Source: Burkholderiaceae bacterium
Lineage (GTDB): Bacteria; Pseudomonadota; Gammaproteobacteria; Burkholderiales; Burkholderiaceae_B
DNA length: 64,000 nt
Direction of reading: 5' to 3'
NCBI GenBank assembly: GCA_020851995.1
Contig: JADZBO010000261.1
Span: forward strand, 1-64,000
Positions 53,692 to 62,167 of this stretch are shown piece after piece. How positions within the stretch are numbered: the first letter of the stretch is position 1; every line of letters begins with the position of its first letter. The notes beneath the pieces are model-generated. The model was not told where the DNA came from. It made no database searches and worked only from the letters and a program-made list of their open reading frames with translations. A program made the translations under genes and the position numbers.

Positions 53692-54492
53692 TCATTTCCC
53701 AGTCCAGACCGGCTTGCGCTTCTCCTGGAAGGCGGTAATGCCCTCGCGGGCGTCCTGGGTACTCGCCATGGACGGCACCATGACCTGCGCGTATTCCAGC
53801 GCGGACTCAACCGACATATCGCGCATCGCGTGAAAGGCCTGCTTGCCGATGCGGATCGCGGTCGGTGACTTATCCAGGATTCTGCCCAGAAGCCACTCAA
53901 GCTTCTCGTCGAGATCGGCGCGGGGCACTGCGTAGTTCACCAGTCCGATTTCCAGCGCCTCCCGGGCGGTGTAGGGCTCCCCGGTGATGCACATTTCCAT
54001 TAGTTTGCGCTCAGGAATGATCCGCAGCATGCTCGGCAGAATCATCATTGGAATCAGGCCGATCTTGGTTTCCGGCGTGCCGAACAAAGCGTCATCACTG
54101 GCGACAGCCATATCGCACGAGCAGAGGATGCCGATTCCGCCAGCCATCACGTGACCATTGACACGCGCGATGATCGGCACACGGCACGACCGCATGCGTT
54201 TGAACAGATCGACAAGGTAGTGACGGGGCTGAGAATAGTCGACGTCGAACGCACCGCCCTGCACGCCCTTCTGCAAATCAGCACCCGCGCAGAACGCCCG
54301 CACGCCTGCGCCCGTGATGACGACCGCGCGGCAATCGGGATTGTTGCCGGCAGCTTCAATCCCACGGTCAATCAGCACGACGACGTTTTCGTTGAGCGCG
54401 TTCCTTCTGTCGTCGCGGTTGATCGTGATCCATTGCACTGCGCCGCGCATCTCGACCAGGACGGGTTGTTGCGTACTTTCTATCGTATTCAT
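53692..54492 (-). CDS. Crotonase-family protein lacking the first catalytic glutamate
   Basis: The 266-residue crotonase-fold protein has AFCAGADLQKG (oxyanion hole) and FGTPETKIGLIP, which keeps the Glu equivalent to rat Glu164. The Glu144 position is replaced: MAGGIGILCSCD has Gly where hydratases have Glu. Hydration is therefore less likely than isomerisation, decarboxylation or hydrolysis of a CoA ester. It ends 200 bases after the FrnE-type gene (convergent) and follows the Bug gene on the same strand by 17 bases, as part of a catabolic run. Confidence 0.87.
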   Translation of the reverse strand: MNTIESTQQPVLVEMRGAVQWITINRDDRRNALNENVVVLIDRGIEAAGNNPDCRAVVITGAGVRAFCAGADLQKGVQGGAFDVDYSQPRHYLVDLFKRMRSCRVPIIARVNGHVMAGGIGILCSCDMAVASDDALFGTPETKIGLIPMMILPSMLRIIPERKLMEMCITGEPYTAREALEIGLVNYAVPRADLDEKLEWLLGRILDKSPTAIRIGKQAFHAMRDMSVESALEYAQVMVPSMASTQDAREGITAFQEKRKPVWTGK

Positions 54493-54509
54493 TGCAGGGC
54501 TCCGCCGAT

Positions 54510-55517
54510 TCAGTCGATTTTGGCACCGGAAAACTTCACGATTTCATCCCACTTCGTGATCTCGGCAGCCATGTAGGCGGTGAACTGCGCAGGCGTGCCC
54601 CCCATTGGGGTGTAGCCCATGTTGACGAGGCGATCGCGGTACTTCGGATCGGCAAGCGCAACGTTGATCGCTTTGTTGATTTTTGTGGTGATTTCCACCG
54701 GTGTACCTTTCGGCGCGAGCAACGCCATCCAGGTCGCCGACATGAGTTGCGGGTATCCCAGTTCCTTTGTCGTGGGGACATCCGGCAGGACTGGCGTGCG
54801 TTGCTCCGCCATGACCGCCAGCGCACGAAGCCGCCCTTCCTTGACCAGCGAGGCGATCGCCATCGTGCCGGGGAACACCGCCTGCAACTGGCCCCCGACC
54901 AGATCCTTGGTGACGGCGGCCGGACTGGTGTATGGCACATGCGTCATCTGTACGCCGAGCACTTTCTTGTAGAGTTCCGCAGCCAGGTGCCACGAGCTGC
55001 CGCTGCCGGTCGATCCGAAATTGATCTCGCCAGGGTGCTTGCGGGCATATTCCGTCAGCTCGGTGAGATTGCGGATTGGCAGTTTGGCATCAACAGTGAT
55101 GACATTCGGGATCGATCCGATCAATACGATCGGTTCGAAATCCGTCATGGGATTGAAGGGCTTGGAGCCGTACATCGTGACGGCCGAGACCAGCGTTCCC
55201 GTCCAGGACATCAGCAGGGTGTATCCATCCGGCTGAGCCTTGGCCACGTAGGCCGCACCGATATTACCGTTCGCGCCCTGGCGATTTTCGACGATGAAAC
55301 TTCCCCCATACGCGTTGGTGAGGATTTCGGCCGCGATGCGCGCGAGCGGATCGGAGCTTCCGCCAGGCGCTGCGGGATTGATGATGCTGACCGTCCGCCC
55401 GGCGGGCCAGGTCTGTGCCGAAACAGCACCGACGGCGAAGGCGCCTACAAAGCCGGACAGCAAGGCAAGCCGGCCTGAGCGCAGTAGGCTAAGGCGTCCG
55501 TTGTTCAAGATGTTCAT
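54510..55517 (-). CDS. Bug-type tripartite tricarboxylate transporter receptor
   Basis: The 335-residue periplasmic solute receptor (TctC/Bug family) has a signal peptide (GRLALLSGFVGAFAVGAVSA) and the family pattern WPAGRTVSIINPAAPGGSSD, VENRQGANGNIGAAYVAKA, YGSKPFNPMTDFEPIVLIG and VPYTSPAAVTKDLVGGQLQA. No membrane components (TctA/TctB) are adjacent, which is normal for Bug proteins. The ligand is probably a carboxylate used by the flanking CoA enzymes. Its upstream region contains a five-copy 40-bp repeat. Confidence 0.93.
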   Translation of the reverse strand: MNILNNGRLSLLRSGRLALLSGFVGAFAVGAVSAQTWPAGRTVSIINPAAPGGSSDPLARIAAEILTNAYGGSFIVENRQGANGNIGAAYVAKAQPDGYTLLMSWTGTLVSAVTMYGSKPFNPMTDFEPIVLIGSIPNVITVDAKLPIRNLTELTEYARKHPGEINFGSTGSGSSWHLAAELYKKVLGVQMTHVPYTSPAAVTKDLVGGQLQAVFPGTMAIASLVKEGRLRALAVMAEQRTPVLPDVPTTKELGYPQLMSATWMALLAPKGTPVEITTKINKAINVALADPKYRDRLVNMGYTPMGGTPAQFTAYMAAEITKWDEIVKFSGAKID

Positions 55518-55533
55518 TGATGTCTCCGCAGAA

Positions 55534-55733
55534 TTCAGTCTTAGGCTGTTCGTTGAAAAGGGATGGTCGCCACTTCAGTCTTACGATGCTCGTTGAAATT
55601 GGGTATTCGTCACTTCAGTCTTACGCTCTTGGTTGAAACGGGGTATTCGTCACTTCAGTCTTACGCTCTTGGTTGAAACGGGGTGTTCGTCATTTCAGTC
55701 TTACGCTATTTGTTGAAAGGACGTGTTCGTCAT
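55534..55733. repeat. Five tandem 40-bp units upstream of the Bug gene
   Basis: Five consecutive 40-bp units begin at 55534, 55574, 55614, 55654 and 55694, each starting TTCAGTCTTA and containing GTTGAAA at about unit position 19. Copies 3 and 4 differ in two bases; the outer copies are more diverged. The array fills the gap between the acyl-CoA dehydrogenase stop (55762) and the Bug start (55517), both on the minus strand. Confidence 0.94.
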
Positions 55734-55761
55734 TCGTGCACCGTTTTTTGCGGTACGACGA

Positions 55762-56928
55762 TCAATAGGATTTGGGCAGATTCAGTACTCGCTCGGCAAT
55801 GTAGGACAGGATCATCTCGCGGCTGACCGGCGCGATCCGGGCAATCATGACCTCGCGCAAATAGCGTTCGACGTGATATTCCTTGGCGTAGCCGAATCCG
55901 CCATGCGTCAGGATCGCCTGCTCGCACGCGCGGAATCCCGCCTCGGCGCAAAGGTATTTCGCAGCGTTTGCCTCGGAACCGCACTCTTGTCCCGAGTCGT
56001 AAAGCCAGGCCGCCTTGCGGGTCATGAGGTCCGCGGCCTCAAGCTCCATCCAGTTGCGGGCCAGTGGATGCTGTATCGCCTGATTCTGCCCGATGGGCCG
56101 GTTAAAAACGATCCGGTCGTTTGAATAGTCGGTTGCCTTCCTGAGCGCAACGCGGCCGATACCAACCGCCTCGGACGCGAGCAGTATGCGCTCGGGATTC
56201 ATGCCGTGCAGAATGTATTTGAACCCCTTACCTTCTTCGCCAATGAGGTTCTCAACCGGAATTTCCAGTCCATCGATGAACAATTCATTGGAATCCACCG
56301 CGTGACGCCCCATCTTCTCGATCAGCCGCACCTGCACTTTGCCGCGGTCAAGATCGGTGTAGAACAGCGACAGGCCATGGCTATGGCTCTTGCATTCTTC
56401 GATCGGAGTCGTGCGGGCCAGCAGCAGGATTTTGTCGGCCTTCTGCGCCGTCGAAATCCAGACCTTCTGGCCATGAACCACGTAGCGGTCGCCCTGACGC
56501 ACGGCGCGGGTCTTGAGCTGAGTCGTGTTCAGACCGGTATTGGGCTCGGTCACACCGAAGCACGAACGCACCGAACCGTTGACGACCGGTGGCAGAAACC
56601 GGCGCTTCTGCTCCTCTGTGCCAAAGACGGCAATGGGCATCAAGCCAAAGATGTTGATATGAAAGCTGGCGCAACCCGACATGCAGGCACCGGTTTCTGC
56701 CACAGTCTGCATCATCGCGGACGCCTCCGACACACCGAGTCCCGATCCGCCATACGCATCGGGTATCGCGATACCCAGCCAGCCGGCTTTGGCCATCGCA
56801 GCGTAAAAGTCGTCCGGGAAATGGCCGTCGGCATCACGTGCCAGCCAGTAATCCTCACCAAAAGGCGCACAAGATTGCCTTACCGCTTCCCGGATCGCTC
56901 TTTCCTGTTCCGTGATTTCGAAATTCAT
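55762..56928 (-). CDS. Acyl-CoA dehydrogenase
   Basis: This 388-residue flavoenzyme makes the 2,3-double bond in an acyl-CoA. Blocks: SCFGVTEPNTGLNTTQLKT, WISTAQKADKILLLART, GRHAVDSNELFIDGL and THGGFGYAKEYHVERYLRE. Where MCAD has its catalytic Glu (IYEGT), this protein has IAPVS. A Glu is instead present at position 246 (MNPERILLA), the place used by isovaleryl-CoA dehydrogenase, so it should be active, probably on a branched or short acyl-CoA. The ATG at 56928 overlaps the CoA-transferase stop (ATGA). Confidence 0.91.
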   Translation of the reverse strand: MNFEITEQERAIREAVRQSCAPFGEDYWLARDADGHFPDDFYAAMAKAGWLGIAIPDAYGGSGLGVSEASAMMQTVAETGACMSGCASFHINIFGLMPIAVFGTEEQKRRFLPPVVNGSVRSCFGVTEPNTGLNTTQLKTRAVRQGDRYVVHGQKVWISTAQKADKILLLARTTPIEECKSHSHGLSLFYTDLDRGKVQVRLIEKMGRHAVDSNELFIDGLEIPVENLIGEEGKGFKYILHGMNPERILLASEAVGIGRVALRKATDYSNDRIVFNRPIGQNQAIQHPLARNWMELEAADLMTRKAAWLYDSGQECGSEANAAKYLCAEAGFRACEQAILTHGGFGYAKEYHVERYLREVMIARIAPVSREMILSYIAERVLNLPKSY

Positions 56929-58193
56929 TGGGTTACCTCTTGTGCCGGGCCGGGTTCCGCGATGGCGATAATGTGGTCGCTTGACAGTTTCCGGATCTCG
57001 GCATCGGGCACGCCGGCCTCGCGCAACACTTCGCGCGTGTGTTCGCCGTGACGCGGTGCATGGCGGCGCGCGGCCGGTTGGGTCCGGGACCATGTGCCGG
57101 GAAAGCGCATGCGAGTAAGCCGGCCTTCGGACGGATGATCCTCGGGCTCGAAGAATCCGGTCGCTTTCAGATGTTCGTCATCGAATATGCTGTCGAGGTC
57201 GTGCACGACGGTCGCAGGGATGTCAGCCTGTGTCAGGCTGGTCAGCCACTCTTGCGTAGTGCGCGTGGCGAGGATCGCTTCGAGTCCGGCATAAATCTCG
57301 TCAATATGAAGCGCGCGGGCGGCAAAGCTTGAAATTCTGGGGTTAAGGTCAAACTCTTCCTCTCGCCCTATCAACCGGTAAAAGCTGCGCCATTGCTTAT
57401 CGGTGTAAATCAATGCGCTGACATAGCCATCACGGGTTTTGTAGGGCCGGCGGCTCGGCGAAAGCTGGCGCGCGTAACCACCACCATCAAGCGGCGGGTC
57501 GTACGACAAACCGCCCAGATGATCCGACAGCACGAAGTTCACCATGGTCTCGAACATCGGAATGTCGATCCGCTGGCCTTCGCCGCTTGCGGTGCGCTCG
57601 TAGACAGCGGCGAGAATCTGTCCCACGGCACTGATTCCGGTGATCCGGTCGCACAACGCGTTGGGCACGTAACGGGGCGGTCCGCCTCCGCTGCGCGAAA
57701 ACAGTGACGCCAGGGTCGATGCGCCCTGCATCAGATCGTCATAGGCCGGCCGTGCCGCGTAAGGACCCTCTTGTGCGTAGCCAAACACGCCGGCATAAAT
57801 GATGCGGGGATTGATCTCCCGGACCTTTTCATACGAAAGACCGAGTCGTTCCATCGCCTGTGGCCGCACGTTATAGACCAGGATATCCGCGTCGCTGAGC
57901 AAGCGGAAAATCAGCGCAAGCCCCTGGTCTGTTTTCAGATCGATCACGACGCTGCGTTTACTGCGATTGGCATTCAGGTAGATCGGACCCATGTCGTAGT
58001 GGCGCGCGGGTCCGATCTCGCGCACCATGTCGCCGTCCGGCGATTCAACTTTGATGACGTCAGCGCCCAGATCACCCAGCATCTGGGTGCAGCAGGGGCC
58101 CATGAGCACCGAGGTGAGGTCGATCACTCTCAGTCCGTTCAATGGCCCCGGCTTCGCGGTCGAAAGTTCTGCAGTACCCGTGCCAGGTGTCAT
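56925..58193 (-). CDS. CaiB/BaiF family CoA-transferase
   Basis: The 422-residue family III CoA-transferase has LNGLRVIDLTSVLMGPCCTQ, GDLGADVIKVESPDGDMVRE, LNANRSKRSVVIDLK and ILVYNVRPQAMERLGL. At the catalytic position it has Glu (IDIPMFETM) in place of the Asp of formyl-CoA transferase, a variant I recall as frequent in this family. It overlaps the acyl-CoA dehydrogenase start. The likely path is activation of an acid by CoA transfer, then dehydrogenation and processing by the crotonase, with uptake through the Bug receptor. Confidence 0.92.
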   Translation of the reverse strand: MTPGTGTAELSTAKPGPLNGLRVIDLTSVLMGPCCTQMLGDLGADVIKVESPDGDMVREIGPARHYDMGPIYLNANRSKRSVVIDLKTDQGLALIFRLLSDADILVYNVRPQAMERLGLSYEKVREINPRIIYAGVFGYAQEGPYAARPAYDDLMQGASTLASLFSRSGGGPPRYVPNALCDRITGISAVGQILAAVYERTASGEGQRIDIPMFETMVNFVLSDHLGGLSYDPPLDGGGYARQLSPSRRPYKTRDGYVSALIYTDKQWRSFYRLIGREEEFDLNPRISSFAARALHIDEIYAGLEAILATRTTQEWLTSLTQADIPATVVHDLDSIFDDEHLKATGFFEPEDHPSEGRLTRMRFPGTWSRTQPAARRHAPRHGEHTREVLREAGVPDAEIRKLSSDHIIAIAEPGPAQEVTQ

Positions 58194-58344
58194 GACGCCT
58201 GAGTCTCCTGATGAATAAAAGTTTTCCGCGGTTGCAATCGACGATCACGCAGACTCCGTCAGCCTGATCCGGAGTGCGGCAAGCGTATGTCGACCCAGTT
58301 GGGTTACACAGAGCCAAACCCTGACCTGGGCTGACACCGCGCAC

Positions 58345-59526
58345 TCAGGGCAGCAGCACTTCCTGTGCCATGCGCTCGCGCAAGCGGCCGATAAACCCGA
58401 GGCACTCTTCAAGTTGGCTGATTTCAATGAACTCGTTCGGCTTGTGGGCCACCTCGATATCACCGGGGCCCACCACCACACAGGGAATCCCCGCCTGCTG
58501 CAGCCACCCGGCGTCAGTGGCAAACGACACCCGTCCAACCAGGTTGTTACGCGCCAGCGCCCGGCCCAGATAGGTGATGGGCGCATCGTCCTCGGTATCG
58601 AGTGGCGCCGCATTCGCGATCGTCTCGAACGAAATATCCGCCTGCGCGCTGATCTTGCGCATTTCAGCGCGCAGCTCATCGGCATACGCCTCGATCTGCT
58701 CGATCAGTTCATCGGACTGATTCTGCGGCAGCGTGCGGCAGTCAAAGACGAACTCGCAATCGCGCGGCACAATGTTGGCCGCCGTTCCGCCGTGGATGAT
58801 TCCTGTCTGTAGCGTGGTGTGGGCAATCTTGTAGGCGGGATCGAAAGGCCCCTCGGTGCGGATCCGGCCAGCAACCTGGCGGATCCGTTCAATCATGCGG
58901 CCCGCATATTCAATCGCATTGACCGCCTCGGGGGCCATCGACGAGTGCGCCTCCAGGCCATGGACGCGACAGCGGGTCACCCGCATTCCCTTGTGTCCCG
59001 TCATCACCTGCATCCGGGTGGGCTCACCCACAAAGCACCCTGCCGGTTTGATCCCGGCCTGCTGCAGATCCTCAATCAGTGTCCGGACACCAATACAACC
59101 GATCTCCTCGTCATAGGTGAAGCCCAGATGCAGCGGCTGGCGCAGTGGCCCTGCAAGAAAATCCGGCAGCGAAGCCAGGCTGGCAGCGATAAAGCCTTTC
59201 ATGTCGACCGCGCCGCGTCCGTAGATGCGGCCGTCGGCGATATGCGCCACGAAGGGATCGGTATCCCACGCCTGGCCGTCGACGGGAACGACATCGGTGT
59301 GCCCGCACAGCACGATGCCGCGCGCCTGCGGGTCGCCGATCGTGGCAAACAGGTTCGCCTTGCGCCGGTCTGCGTCGTAGGACAGCCGCGCTGCGATGCC
59401 CAGTGACTGCAGATGATCGCGCATGTACTCGATCATGCCGAGGTTGGACTCGCGGCTGGTGGTGTCAAACGCGATCAGCGTCTTGAGCAACTCGATGGTG
59501 TTGTGCTGTGTATTGATCTGTGACAT
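58345..59526 (-). CDS. argE: Acetylornithine deacetylase
   Basis: This M20-family metallohydrolase of 393 residues releases ornithine from N-acetylornithine. Metal-site motifs are LCGHTDVVPVDGQAWDTDPF, GRGAVDMKGF, FTYDEEIGCIG and GEPTRM; the C-terminal His lies in EVAHKPNEFIEI. The start ELLKTLIAFDTTSRESNLGM is typical of ArgE. Related M20 enzymes cannot be wholly excluded. It is single, with the CoA-transferase gene 150 bases downstream. Confidence 0.9.
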   Translation of the reverse strand: MSQINTQHNTIELLKTLIAFDTTSRESNLGMIEYMRDHLQSLGIAARLSYDADRRKANLFATIGDPQARGIVLCGHTDVVPVDGQAWDTDPFVAHIADGRIYGRGAVDMKGFIAASLASLPDFLAGPLRQPLHLGFTYDEEIGCIGVRTLIEDLQQAGIKPAGCFVGEPTRMQVMTGHKGMRVTRCRVHGLEAHSSMAPEAVNAIEYAGRMIERIRQVAGRIRTEGPFDPAYKIAHTTLQTGIIHGGTAANIVPRDCEFVFDCRTLPQNQSDELIEQIEAYADELRAEMRKISAQADISFETIANAAPLDTEDDAPITYLGRALARNNLVGRVSFATDAGWLQQAGIPCVVVGPGDIEVAHKPNEFIEISQLEECLGFIGRLRERMAQEVLLP

Positions 59527-59618
59527 GGAGACCCTGAGAACCGATGACCGGCGTGCTTGCGATCGGGAAACTTTAACGCATATCCTACGCCTCTGAACAA
59601 ATCAACCGGAGGGCGGGA

Positions 59619-59804
59619 ATGGACTTGCGACTCAAAGGGCGCGTGGCCTTGGTCACAGGCGGATCGCAGGGCATCGGCAAGGCCGTTGCAGCTACCCTGG
59701 CGCGGGAAGGCGCCAGCGTGGTGGCTTTCCTGGCCTCGGAAGCCGCAAGCTACGTGACGGGCAGCAGCATCAACCTCGACGGCGGTGCTTCGGCCGTTAT
59801 GTAG
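59619..59804 (+). pseudogene. SDR remnant with a large in-frame internal deletion
   Basis: The 61-residue frame joins a normal SDR start (LKGRVALVTGGSQGIGKAVA, with the cofactor motif) directly to a normal SDR end (FLASEAASYVTGSSINLDGG). Around 190 residues between them, including the catalytic Ser and YxxxK, are missing. The junction falls near VVAFLASEA. A GGAGGG ribosome-binding site precedes the ATG, so a small protein may still be made, but it cannot be a working dehydrogenase. Confidence 0.85.
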
Positions 59805-59916
59805 TCAAATGACTTCTCCCGCCTCTTGAGCATCGAGACAGCGCCCGGCCTACTGTCGCCGGGTGCGTTTTCTGGTTAAAGTCGGATACCCCCATTTCAC
59901 GCCGGAGAATGCTTGC

Positions 59917-60636
59917 ATGTCATCGCTCACACACACTGTCAAAGCCATGGTCTTCGACGTTTTCGGCTCGGTCGTCGACTGGCGGGGCAGCATCATCCGC
60001 GACCTGACACGCTGGGGTGAGCAACAGGGCGTACAGGCTGACTGGGCCCTGCTGGCCGATAAATGGCGTGGCCTTTACCAACCGCAGATGGAACGCGTGC
60101 GCACGGGTGCGAGGCCATGGACGATTCTCGATGTACTGCACCGCGAATCGCTCGACCAGTTGCTACCCGAATTCGGCCTGGCGCACCTGACCGAAAGTCA
60201 GCGTGATCATGTCAACCGTGTATGGCACAGGCTGGACGCCTGGCCCGATTCGATTGCCGGCCTCGGCCGCCTTAAATGCCGCTACATCATCGGCCCGCTT
60301 TCCAATGGCAACGTCGCGCTGCTCACCAACATGGCGAAGTATGCCGGTCTGCCCTGGGATGCCATCCTGTCGACTGAACTCTACCGCGCCTACAAGCCGC
60401 AACCGGCCGCCTACCTGGGCGTGGCGAATATTCTCGGCTTGCAGCCCGCAGAGGTGATGCTGTGCGCAGCGCACAACAACGATCTGGGTGCCGCGCGCGC
60501 GGCCGGCCTGAAGACGGCGTTCTGGCCGCGTCAGACCGAACATGGCCCGGGTCAGACTGGCGATCTGAGGGCGTCCGAGTCATGGGATATCGTTGCGCTG
60601 GACATTCGGGACCTGGCGACTCAGATGGGTTGCTGA
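59917..60636 (+). CDS. Haloacid dehalogenase, type II-like HAD hydrolase
   Basis: The 239-residue protein has the HAD nucleophile motif MVFDVFGSVVDWRGS (first Asp), PLSNGNVALL (motif II), YKPQPAAY (motif III Lys) and CAAHNNDLGAARAAG (motif IV). This follows L-2-haloacid dehalogenases, though the usual AHxWD reads AHNND. The start is the ATG at 59917 with GGAG upstream; an ATG at 59863 adds a leader without conservation. Action on halogenated or other 2-substituted acids is likely but unproven. Confidence 0.87.
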   Translation: MSSLTHTVKAMVFDVFGSVVDWRGSIIRDLTRWGEQQGVQADWALLADKWRGLYQPQMERVRTGARPWTILDVLHRESLDQLLPEFGLAHLTESQRDHVNRVWHRLDAWPDSIAGLGRLKCRYIIGPLSNGNVALLTNMAKYAGLPWDAILSTELYRAYKPQPAAYLGVANILGLQPAEVMLCAAHNNDLGAARAAGLKTAFWPRQTEHGPGQTGDLRASESWDIVALDIRDLATQMGC

Positions 60637-60732
60637 TCCGGTGTACGACACACCCTGCCCTTCCTGACGAGGTGGAAGTCGCCATTCGGATGACCGTGCG
60701 GCTCGCTGTCTGACGCACGGTGGGGCGAGTGA

Positions 60733-62151
60733 TCAGGTACGCACGATATGCACGCTGCAGGGCGCTTCTTCGACAATCTTGGTCATTGAGGTCCGCCATG
60801 GCGTGACTTTGGCGGGAATCTTGTGCGATGCGCCGATCAGAATCAGCGCAGCATCGTTGTCCTGTGCGAACTCGACGATGCGCGACGCCGGATCCATGGC
60901 CTCGAGCACATGGCACGACAAGCGCTCAGGGGGCAATTCAAGCGGCCGCGCCCATTGCATCAGCTGGACCAGGTGTCCACGCACAATACCGCTGGCCGAT
61001 TCGGCCTCCTTGCGCCCATCCATCGCAGGGGTGCTGCCGATGGTGCTCACACACGCAAGCCGGCTTTCCGGCGACCCCTGGAGTAATTGACGCACGGCAG
61101 CAAGCATCCGCTCGCGCAATTCGGCGTCCAACTGGCGGGTATCGATCGCCGCGACGATCAGCGGTGCATCGTCGCTCCCCGCGCTGGGTTTGGCTGCCGG
61201 TGATGGTTCGTAGCCCGCCCCGCGCCACCAGCGTTTGACGTTGGCCCAGAAGCCCAGCGACTCCAGGCGATTGGCACGCTCGGTCAGGCGGACCTGATCC
61301 GGTTCGCGCAAACACTGGCGCAAACGGGCCGCGGTCTGATAGCGATCGGCGGCTAACGCTTCCATGCAGCGCAGGATGATTTCCTGCAGCCAGGGTGGTG
61401 TGTCCGGGCGCAACTTGCGCGGGGGTTCCGGCTGTGCCCAGAGGCGGCGGCGCAGTCCGCGCAAGGACTGCGGACTGCCGTGGGGCAACTCGCCGGTCAG
61501 CAATTCGTAGAGAATCGCGCCGATCGAGTAGATATCGCTGCGGTAGTCCTCGCGGACCCCTTTGACCTGCTCGGGCGAGATATAGGGCGCAGAGCCCACG
61601 CCCTCGCGCATTTCTTCCGCCAGCAAATCGGGGAACTGTGCATGATGAGCCAGACCGAAATCGATGAGTGTCAGCTTGCCTTCGTCATCGATCAGGATGT
61701 TGTCGGGCTTGAGATCGAGGTGAATCGCATCCTGCGCGTGCAATGACTGCACGGCCTTCGCAAGCTCCGCCCCGATCTGTACCACCTCCTCGATCGAAAA
61801 CTTCTTGCCAGCCTTGATGGCGTCTTCCAGAGGCCGGCCGCTGACGCGCTCCATCGCGATGTACGGCCGCGTGGCCATGTTGCCCGCGCCGAGGAACCTG
61901 GGCACATAGGGACTCTTGAGCGAGCGCAGGATAATCAGTTCGGTCTCGAACCCGATCAGACTTTCGACAGGCTGATTGCGACCGACCCGCGGAATCTTGA
62001 TCAGGATGGGAACATCGATGCCTTCCTTGGTTGCCGACATCAGCACCGCCATGCCACCTCGGTGCACCTCCTCGCCAAGCAGGAATCCGTCGACGACGTT
62101 GCCTGCCTGGAATACTTCGTCGACCGCCAGGATTTCGGGCCCGGAACTCAT
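60733..62151 (-). CDS. Serine/threonine protein kinase fused to a UspA domain
   Basis: The 472-residue soluble protein has a Hanks-type kinase domain (about residues 20-285): Gly-rich EEVHRGGMAVLM, Lys in ILIKIP, catalytic loop IHLDLKPDNIL, IDFGLAH, and SPEQVKG. The HRD arginine is Leu here (HLD), a non-RD kinase. After a Trp-rich linker comes a universal-stress-protein domain (about 335-472: PLIVAAIDTRQ to LILIGASHKIP and SVHIVRT). No membrane segment is present. The gene follows a metallophosphoesterase gene by 16 bases, a kinase-phosphatase pairing. Confidence 0.9.
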   Translation of the reverse strand: MSSGPEILAVDEVFQAGNVVDGFLLGEEVHRGGMAVLMSATKEGIDVPILIKIPRVGRNQPVESLIGFETELIILRSLKSPYVPRFLGAGNMATRPYIAMERVSGRPLEDAIKAGKKFSIEEVVQIGAELAKAVQSLHAQDAIHLDLKPDNILIDDEGKLTLIDFGLAHHAQFPDLLAEEMREGVGSAPYISPEQVKGVREDYRSDIYSIGAILYELLTGELPHGSPQSLRGLRRRLWAQPEPPRKLRPDTPPWLQEIILRCMEALAADRYQTAARLRQCLREPDQVRLTERANRLESLGFWANVKRWWRGAGYEPSPAAKPSAGSDDAPLIVAAIDTRQLDAELRERMLAAVRQLLQGSPESRLACVSTIGSTPAMDGRKEAESASGIVRGHLVQLMQWARPLELPPERLSCHVLEAMDPASRIVEFAQDNDAALILIGASHKIPAKVTPWRTSMTKIVEEAPCSVHIVRT

Positions 62152-62167
62152 GGTGGATTTATGCAGA

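Noticed and set aside
54510..58193. Genomic island carrying the catabolic cluster
   Set aside because: There is no integrase, attachment site, tRNA junction or change in base composition that I can see; gene ends are tightly packed as in the rest of the window.
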